This document shows positions 58,083-64,000 of a stretch of 64,000 bases of DNA, piece after piece. The translations under genes and the position numbers were made by a program. Numbering within the stretch: position 1 is the first letter of the stretch; every line of letters begins with the position of its first letter. The notes below the pieces were generated by a model, which was not told the origin of the DNA, did no database searches, and worked only from the letters and a program-made list of their open reading frames with translations. The stretch is from CAYTLW01 sp964438735. GTDB taxonomy: Bacteria; Myxococcota_A; UBA9042. The stretch covers positions 1-64,000 of the forward strand of contig CAYTLW010000010.1 in NCBI GenBank assembly GCA_964438735.1, read 5' to 3'.

Positions 58083-59966
58083 ATGAGTCTCAAGATCGGG
58101 AGCCTGGCGGCGCTGATGGCGCTGACCCTGGCTGGCTGCACGGCGGCCGAGCCCGATGAGACGGCCAATGACGGTCTCGGCGTGATGGCGTTCTCGCTGC
58201 CCGGCATCTTCCCCGGCGTGAAGTTCATGATGGTGCGCGTCTACCAGGGGCCCATCGTCGACCTGGGTGAGGGCCTCAAGTACGAGCTGCCCTGCATTCC
58301 CTACACGGGCACCAATACGGCTGGGGAGGAGACGTCCAAGAACGCCTTCACCCTGGATCGCCTGCCCGTGCGCGATGACTACGCCGTGCTGATCGACCTG
58401 TTCGCGGACGAGGCGTGCACGGAGTTGCGCATTCGGGCGTACCGGTCGGGATTGGCGGTGCAGGATAAGAGCGAGGCCGAGGTGGCCAGGCATCCTTACT
58501 ACATCCAGCCCTATATCCTGGATTCGTTCACCGGCATGGCGACGCCGTCGGCCGAACTGCAGCAGAAGGTGGCCAAGAAGGCATGCGCGGTCGATGCCGA
58601 CTGCAAGACGCTGCAATGGTGTGATGGCACCGACGATTGCCGAACCCTCACCATGCCCACCGCCACCTGCTCAACGACCAAGACCTGCACCGTGGACACC
58701 CTCTTCCCGCTCAACGGCGGCGCCCGGCGCGGGCTGCCCACCGTGGTCGGCCTGTCCAGCGGCGAGGTGGCGATCAGCGGAGGTGTATCGGTACACGACG
58801 GCAAGGGCGGCTGGACAGCGACCAACGAAGCTGTCGAGGTCTTCGACCCGGCCAAGGGCATCTTCGAGCATCCCGCGCGCCAGGTGGACAATCTGGGCAA
58901 GGAAGCGCGCGTATCCTTGGCGTCGTCGCTGCCCCTGGGCGGGCGCACATTTGCCCTGGTCGGCGGCATCGCGAAGCTGCGCCTGTCGCTTGCGGGCGGC
59001 AAGTTGACCACGGATATCTCCGATGACACCTGCGGCGGCGCCGGCGCGGACTGTCCGGCCTCCAAGGCTGTCTGGCGCGTCGATCTGGCCCAGAACGGTG
59101 CCTCGGGCACCAAGTTGGATGGCTTCCTGGCCCTGCCCGTGGTGGCCCACGTGGCGTCCAAGGAGGGGCCCCGGGTGCTGGTCGCCGGCGGCGCGGGCCT
59201 GCCCTTGCCCAAATCGGGCGACGGCCGCAGCGCCGAGGCCTTCCTCTGTGAGCTGGCCGCCGGAAAGGCCAGTTGCATCTCGTCGAGCAGCTTCATGAAG
59301 GCTGCGCGGGCCGGAGCGGCCACCGCCTGCATCGAGGCGGGCGCGAGCGCTTGCAAGAAGCTGCTCATCCTCGGTGGCCGAAAGTCGAGCAGCTCGCCAC
59401 TGGCAGAGGTCTACGACGCGTCGACAGACACCTTCGCTGAAGTGAACCTCGCCGGCGGGGCCCCGAGCATCGCCCACGGCGGCACGCTGGTGCCCAACGG
59501 CGACGGCGCGTTGCTCCTGCTGGGCGCGAGCAAGAAGCCCCTCTTCATCGATGCGCCCGCAGCCGGCAACGGCGGGGACCTGCCGGCCATGCGCATCGTG
59601 ATCGAAGCGGGCGATCCGGCAAACCTGACGTTCAGCGAGGTGAAGATGGCCGGCCAGGCCAAGGCGGGCAGCGACCGCCGGGCGCTGGCCACCGGTGTCG
59701 GCCTGGCCGACGGCACAGCGCTGCTCATCGGCGGCCTCAGCGCGGCCAATAAGGTCGTCAAGAGCGCCCTGTGGATCGACGATGCGGGCTCGGTCAAGGC
59801 CGAGATCCCGCTCGACGTGGCGCGTTTCGGCGCCGGCGCGGCGCGCATGGACGTCAAGGGCCCGCTCAACGGCTGCGTCATGCTTGCCGGCGGCTTGACG
59901 ATGGGCAGTGAGGGCGGCTTCGAGGCGGTCAATCACGTCGAGGTCTTCTGCCCCAAAGCTCCGTGA
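58083..59966 (+). CDS. Kelch-like repeat lipoprotein
   Basis: 627 residues. The ATG at 58083 opens a lipoprotein signal ending LTLAGC; the longer frame from 58023 overlaps the preceding gene. The N-terminal about 160 residues are a separate domain (FMMVRVYQGPIVDLGEG). A short Cys-rich segment (CAVDADCKTLQWCDGTDDC) follows. The rest carries kelch-type blades with recurring GG and V-E-V-F/Y-D: SGEVAISGGVSVHDG, EAVEVFDPAKGIFE, LLILGGRKSSSSPLAEVYDA, GTALLIGGLSAANKVV. It probably folds as a surface beta-propeller that binds a protein or sugar (inference). Its stop overlaps the next start as GTGA. Confidence 0.78.
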   Translation: MSLKIGSLAALMALTLAGCTAAEPDETANDGLGVMAFSLPGIFPGVKFMMVRVYQGPIVDLGEGLKYELPCIPYTGTNTAGEETSKNAFTLDRLPVRDDYAVLIDLFADEACTELRIRAYRSGLAVQDKSEAEVARHPYYIQPYILDSFTGMATPSAELQQKVAKKACAVDADCKTLQWCDGTDDCRTLTMPTATCSTTKTCTVDTLFPLNGGARRGLPTVVGLSSGEVAISGGVSVHDGKGGWTATNEAVEVFDPAKGIFEHPARQVDNLGKEARVSLASSLPLGGRTFALVGGIAKLRLSLAGGKLTTDISDDTCGGAGADCPASKAVWRVDLAQNGASGTKLDGFLALPVVAHVASKEGPRVLVAGGAGLPLPKSGDGRSAEAFLCELAAGKASCISSSSFMKAARAGAATACIEAGASACKKLLILGGRKSSSSPLAEVYDASTDTFAEVNLAGGAPSIAHGGTLVPNGDGALLLLGASKKPLFIDAPAAGNGGDLPAMRIVIEAGDPANLTFSEVKMAGQAKAGSDRRALATGVGLADGTALLIGGLSAANKVVKSALWIDDAGSVKAEIPLDVARFGAGAARMDVKGPLNGCVMLAGGLTMGSEGGFEAVNHVEVFCPKAP

Positions 59967-62077
59967 GTCCCACCCGGCTCGATTCTTTTCCAGGCTGGCC
60001 CTCCGCCGCCATCACCTTGGCTGGCTTTGTCTGGCTGCTGGCGCCGGGCAGCTCGTGGTACGACGCGGGTGAACTGGCCGCGACGGCAGCCCATCTGGGC
60101 GTGCCGCATCCCACGGGGTTTCCGGTCTTCAACCTGAGCGGGCATCTCTTCACCCTGTTGCCCATCGGCCCGCTGGCCTGGCGGGTACACCTGATGGGCG
60201 CGGTCGCCGCGGTCGCCGCCACCTGGTTGTGGCTGGGCGTGCTGCGGGATGAGGCCCAGAATCCCATCGACAGCGGCCGTGGGCTGGCCTGGCTCACGGG
60301 CGCTGCGGCCATTGGCCTGCCGTTGCTGGCGCCAGCCTGTCTGCAACATGTTCGGGCGGCCGAGATCTACCCCCTGGCCTGGCTCGCGGTCGCCGCAGGG
60401 CTGGCAGTCTTCGTCCGCGCCCTGCCCGCCTGGCGCCCGGCGGCGTTGCTGGTGCTGGCAGCGCTGGCGGGTTCGATTCACATCGAAGCGGCCATGATCA
60501 TCGGGCTGTTGGCGGTCTTCGCCGTTGCAGAGGTAGCGGTCGCGCCACGCTGGCGCCGCGCCGCCGCGTCACTGCCCATGCTCGTGGTCGCCGGGTTGCT
60601 GGCGCTCGCAGCGGTGGCGTACCTGCCGCTGGCCGCCGGGCGTTTGCCCGCGTTCAGTTGGGGCGATCTGCGCAGTGTCGACGCGCTCTGGGGGCACTTG
60701 AGCGCCGCGAGCATCCGGGAAGCATATGCCACCCGCATGGGCACGATCGGCCTGGACGGGGCGGCGACGCTCTTCTTGGACCAGCTGCGCGACAACGTGG
60801 GCCTGCTGGCGCTGCCTGCCCTGTTGGGCGTCGCGCTGAGTTGGCGTCACCATCGTCGCGCCCTGGTCGCCAGCGTGGCCGTCATCTGCATCGACGCAGC
60901 CTACAGCCTGCTGCTCAACCCCATGGGTCTGCGCGATCAGCAGGTTGGATTGCTGACATTCCTGGGGGCTGGCGTGCTGGCCGTCCAGGGTCTGCTGGGC
61001 GTGGTCGCCATGGTCGCAAACAGCGCCCGGGTCAGCCCGCTCGTCGCCTCGCTGCTGGGCACAGCGCTGTTGGTGGGCATCGCCGGCCAGACGCTGGGTG
61101 AGACCTCCCGGCAGGCGCCGAATGTGGACCTGGAAGCCGGCGCGCGAATGGCCGATACCCTGCTGAAGGACGCCCCGCCAGGCTCTCTGCTGATCACCTC
61201 GGGCGACCACGCTGGCTCGGCTTGCGCCTGGATGCAGGCGGGTGAAGGGGAGCGGCCCGACAGTCCTTGCGTGCCCGGGGTCTTCCTCAGGGACGAGACC
61301 ATGCTGCGGCTCCTGGCAGCGCGCACGGGGGAGAGAGGCATGGCCGAGGCTGCCCAGCTGATTGCGGCGGGCGAACAGCGGTCCGAAGTAGTCCTGTCGG
61401 CCTGGATGCGCCCTGCGGTGGCCGCTCGGCCTGTGCGCTGGGAGCTGGGGCTGGCGGCCGAAGAGCGCCACCTGTCCGGTCATCTCCTGCCCGGCTTCCC
61501 GTGGCATACGCTCAGCGACGAGCGTATTTCGCGCCACGACCGGGAGCGGGCCTACAAAAACGTGCTTGAAGGGTTGCTGGCCCAGTGCAACGACGCACCG
61601 CCGGCCGCATGCCGGCCCGAGTCTCCGCTGGCGAGTTGGCTCGCGCACCACGCGGCGGTGGTGGCCGCGCGCGCCATGGCGAGCGGGCACGTTGCCTCTG
61701 CTGGACCGCTGCTGCGCGCCGCGGTGAGTTGGGCGCCACGACAGCCCAAGATCCTCAACAACCTGGCCGTCTACCTTCTCGGGCGCCGGCAGCCGAAGAC
61801 CGCTCTGGCGGCATGTCAGCGAGCCCTGGCGGCCCGGCCCGACTACCTGCGTGCGCATCGCACAGCGGCGCGAGCTGCGTTGTTGGCAGGCCAGGACGAG
61901 GCCGCGTTGGACCACGCCCGGGCCTGGCTGGCCGGGCAACCGGCGTCAGCGTCTCAGCGCCGGTGGTTGCATGGCCTGGCGGAGTACGCGAGAGCCCCCG
62001 AGACGGCGGCCGACTTGCGGGCACTCTTGCCCTCCCTCGCCGGGGTCAGTGGAGCGGATGCGCCCGCCCAGCGGTGA
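59963..62077 (+). CDS. DUF2723-family membrane protein with TPR-like C-terminus
   Basis: 704 residues from a GTG overlapping the previous stop. About ten membrane helices fill residues 1-390. The N-terminal motif SWYDAGELAATAAHLGVPHP, followed by TGFPVFNLSGHLFTLLPIG, is the DUF2723 hallmark; that family is related to protein O-mannosyltransferases and acts on a lipid-linked sugar (family knowledge). A soluble part (about 390-560) and TPR-like repeats (ILNNLAVYLLGRRQPKTALA; ALAARPDYLRAHRTAARAA) follow. Together with the kelch-like lipoprotein this suggests a glycosylation or envelope-modification unit (inference). The next gene starts 43 nt later. Confidence 0.8.
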   Translation: MSPTRLDSFPGWPSAAITLAGFVWLLAPGSSWYDAGELAATAAHLGVPHPTGFPVFNLSGHLFTLLPIGPLAWRVHLMGAVAAVAATWLWLGVLRDEAQNPIDSGRGLAWLTGAAAIGLPLLAPACLQHVRAAEIYPLAWLAVAAGLAVFVRALPAWRPAALLVLAALAGSIHIEAAMIIGLLAVFAVAEVAVAPRWRRAAASLPMLVVAGLLALAAVAYLPLAAGRLPAFSWGDLRSVDALWGHLSAASIREAYATRMGTIGLDGAATLFLDQLRDNVGLLALPALLGVALSWRHHRRALVASVAVICIDAAYSLLLNPMGLRDQQVGLLTFLGAGVLAVQGLLGVVAMVANSARVSPLVASLLGTALLVGIAGQTLGETSRQAPNVDLEAGARMADTLLKDAPPGSLLITSGDHAGSACAWMQAGEGERPDSPCVPGVFLRDETMLRLLAARTGERGMAEAAQLIAAGEQRSEVVLSAWMRPAVAARPVRWELGLAAEERHLSGHLLPGFPWHTLSDERISRHDRERAYKNVLEGLLAQCNDAPPAACRPESPLASWLAHHAAVVAARAMASGHVASAGPLLRAAVSWAPRQPKILNNLAVYLLGRRQPKTALAACQRALAARPDYLRAHRTAARAALLAGQDEAALDHARAWLAGQPASASQRRWLHGLAEYARAPETAADLRALLPSLAGVSGADAPAQR

Positions 62078-62120
62078 CGGTCCTGCTGCGGGTGGGTAGA
62101 CTGTCCGGCAGCGAGGCGGC

Positions 62121-63809
62121 ATGGCGACGATGATCCCCGGCAATGGTCCCCGTGGCGGCGACGCTGCCCGGCCTTCTTGCGCCCGCCTTTACGAGCGATT
62201 GGGTCGGGTATTGAACGATGAGTGGCTGGTCATCCACGAGCCGCGTTGGATCGGCCGGAGCGTGCCTGGAGAGCCCCTGCCCGACGGCCGGGCAGACTTC
62301 GCCATCGCTCATCCCGATCGCGGCATTCTGCTCCTCGATGTGCACGATGGTGGCTTGACCTGGGACCCTCACAGCGGACGTTGGCGTGGCGGCGTGGGAC
62401 TGCGCGATCGCTCCATCGAAGATCCCTTCGTCAGCCTGGAGACCCGCCTCGAGGCCCTGGTCCGCCACATGCGGGCCCACCCATCCGCCGTGCCCTCGCA
62501 ACCGGTGACGGGATTCGCCGCCGTGTTGCCAGACGTGATCGCGCCCTCCCGCGGCCTGGCCGCACACGCCCCGGCTGCCCTGGTGGTCGACATGGCGGCA
62601 TTGAACGAGCCAGACAAGGCCATCGAAGCGATCTACGACCATTGGCAGCCCCGCCGACCGGCCACGGGGAGCGCCTCGGCGCGGTGGTGGTGGCGGGTCT
62701 TCGAAGACATCTTCGTCGCGCCCAGGCGGCTGCGCGTCACGCTCGGTCATCGAGTGGCTACCGATCGGCGCGACATCCTGTCGCTGGGCGACCGCCAGGT
62801 GCAGATCCTGGACCTGTTGGCGCGTGTGCGACGACAGACCATCTACGGGCCCGCGGGCACCGGCAAGACGGTGCTCGCCATCGCCAAGGCGAGGCTGCTG
62901 GCGGAGCAGGGGATGCGGGTCCTGCTGACCTGCTACAACAAGGCCCTGGGACGACACCTGCAGGCGGCCGTGGCCGACCAGCCCGCCATCACGGCGCGGC
63001 ATTTTCACGAGCTCTGCTACGTGCTCGCCGATCTGGAGGCCAAGGGCGTCAAACCGCCGCCATCTCGCAAGGCGCAGCGCCACTTCTATGACGAGGAGCT
63101 TCCCGCTCTGTTGATGGCGGCCGCCGGCGAAATGAGCGATCGTTTCGACGCCATCGTGGTGGACGAGGGGCAGGACTTCCGCCGCTCCTGGTGGCGTGCG
63201 CTGGACTGCCTGGGCGCCGACCCGGAGCGCATGATCCGCTACATCTTCTACGACGACGCCCAGTATCTCGGAAATGGTGTCGCCGAGGTGCCCGGCGCTG
63301 AAGAGGCCCTCGAGCTGCGCACGAACTGGCGCAATACCCGCTCCATCGTGCGTCACCTGGCCACCGCCGAACCGCGGATGCAGGACGTGCCCTGCGCCGC
63401 GCCGGAGGGCGCACCGGTTCGTTTCGAACCGACCACGCCGGACTTCGAACGGGCGCTGCGGCGGGTCCTGATGCACCTGGTTGGCCGGGAAGAGGTGCGA
63501 CCGGAGGACATCATCCTGCTGAGCGGTCGTCAGCCGCTGCGCTCGCGGGCCAGTCGCATCACCGAGCCCATCGCCGGCTGCCGCCTGACCACCGAAGATG
63601 AGCCAGGCGCCATCCGAATCCGTTCGGTGCAGAGTTTCAAAGGACTGGAGGCGCCTGTGGTCATCCTGACCGAACTCGGCGAGTACCCGGCCGAACGCGC
63701 CCGGCAGCTGCACTATGTCGGCGCTTCCCGGGCCATGACCCTGCTGGTGGTGATGGGCAACGCAAGGGTCGAGGCCAGCGCGCAGCGCAAATCCACGGGA
63801 CGGGCATGA
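62121..63809 (+). CDS. NERD-domain UvrD-like helicase with a degenerate nuclease motif
   Basis: 562 residues, start at ATG 62121 (62130 also possible). The first about 190 residues look like a NERD domain: DGRADFAIAHPDRGILLLDV. In NERD/RecB-like nucleases the second acidic strand is usually E-x-K; here it reads D-V-H, so nuclease activity may be lost. Helicase part: Walker A GPAGTGKT at 243-250, a UvrD-type Walker B VVDEGQDF at 346-353, and later IRIRSVQSFKGLEAPVVILT and LHYVGASRAM (motifs V and VI, with the arginine). It probably acts in DNA repair or single-strand processing. The stop overlaps the following lipoprotein start (ATGA). Confidence 0.82.
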   Translation: MATMIPGNGPRGGDAARPSCARLYERLGRVLNDEWLVIHEPRWIGRSVPGEPLPDGRADFAIAHPDRGILLLDVHDGGLTWDPHSGRWRGGVGLRDRSIEDPFVSLETRLEALVRHMRAHPSAVPSQPVTGFAAVLPDVIAPSRGLAAHAPAALVVDMAALNEPDKAIEAIYDHWQPRRPATGSASARWWWRVFEDIFVAPRRLRVTLGHRVATDRRDILSLGDRQVQILDLLARVRRQTIYGPAGTGKTVLAIAKARLLAEQGMRVLLTCYNKALGRHLQAAVADQPAITARHFHELCYVLADLEAKGVKPPPSRKAQRHFYDEELPALLMAAAGEMSDRFDAIVVDEGQDFRRSWWRALDCLGADPERMIRYIFYDDAQYLGNGVAEVPGAEEALELRTNWRNTRSIVRHLATAEPRMQDVPCAAPEGAPVRFEPTTPDFERALRRVLMHLVGREEVRPEDIILLSGRQPLRSRASRITEPIAGCRLTTEDEPGAIRIRSVQSFKGLEAPVVILTELGEYPAERARQLHYVGASRAMTLLVVMGNARVEASAQRKSTGRA

Positions 63810-64000
63810 GAATCGTCGTTGCCCTGGTCGCGGCCACGACGTGCACGGCGCTGATGGCCAACTGTGGTCGCAAGTCCACCCCCGCCCCCGATCCTGCGGC
63901 CGCACCGCCCGCAGCGGCGGCCGCCAAAGACGGTGCGCCGCAGCAGGTCACGCCCTTCTGCGTCCTGCAGCTGGCGGTGGAGCAGGCCACGCCGGCCCCC
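63806..64000 (+). CDS. N-terminus of a lipoprotein, cut by the window end
   Basis: 65 codons visible, still open at 64000. The ATG overlaps the helicase TGA by the ATGA pattern. Residues MRIVVALVAATTCTALMANC form a lipoprotein-like signal with a weak lipobox (Asn at -1). An Ala/Pro-rich stretch follows, then QQVTPFCVLQLAVEQATPAP. No function can be given from this fragment. Confidence 0.6.
   Translation, partial: MRIVVALVAATTCTALMANCGRKSTPAPDPAAAPPAAAAAKDGAPQQVTPFCVLQLAVEQATPAP

Noticed and set aside
1..64000. tRNA, rRNA, CRISPR, transposase, integrase or plasmid/phage signals
   Set aside because: None recognised. Short tandem repeats are inside genes and in frame, and no unique-spacer array is seen.

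Overview
The window is GC-rich, densely coded DNA. I see no tRNA, rRNA, CRISPR array, insertion sequence or phage gene. The gene content points to a Myxococcota-like (former deltaproteobacterial) Gram-negative bacterium: a GspC-to-GspN type II secretion operon, an AgmX/PglI C-terminal-domain protein, a MYXO-CTERM-like sorting tail, many large lipoproteins built from ASH, CARDB, PPC, PKD and Cys-rich modules, a PEGA protein and a DUF2723 protein. The lineage is inferred from gene families only.

Layout. 263-7423: three tandem paralogous lipoproteins with ASH and PKD-like domains and a DUF2135-like C-terminus. 7590-13142: an HU/IHF protein, a PP2C phosphatase, asd, an unusual fusion protein (MYXO-CTERM-type anchored half joined to an outer-membrane-barrel half) and truA. 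13136-14206 (minus): a Cys-rich-repeat lipoprotein, divergent from the next block. 14456-29844: a twelve-gene type II secretion operon gspCDEFGHIJKLMN with overlapping or closely spaced genes, preceded by a near-perfect sigma-54 promoter. 29940-33355: cystathionine beta-synthase and an AgmX-type membrane protein. 33440-38077: fur (minus), a coiled-coil protein with a histone-H1-like tail, and feoA-feoB plus a small Cys-containing membrane protein behind a Fur-box-like site. 38083-39483 (minus): a CCA/poly(A) nucleotidyltransferase-family gene. 39635-52483: a co-directional run comprising a 1952-residue CARDB/PPC lipoprotein, a 905-residue unknown, a 40-residue basic protein, a HIT protein, a methyltransferase-like protein, tatB, and a tatC fused to a large extra domain. 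52497-56856 (minus): an unknown 594-residue protein, rho and a nucleotide-sugar epimerase. 57023-64000: a PEGA protein, a kelch-like lipoprotein, a DUF2723 membrane protein, a NERD/UvrD-type helicase and the start of another lipoprotein.

How the parts may fit together. Much of the window concerns the envelope: export by Tat, secretion by the type II system, and large secreted or lipid-anchored modular proteins that could be its cargo (inference). Iron uptake (fur, feoAB) and housekeeping genes (asd, truA, rho, CBS) are interspersed. Vegetative promoters here seem to share the form TTGACN, 17-18 bp, TAGNNT. The secretion operon and possibly the fusion gene carry sigma-54-type promoters instead. 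The most unusual items are the TatC fusion, the in-frame MYXO-CTERM/barrel fusion and the sigma-54 site in front of the secretion operon.
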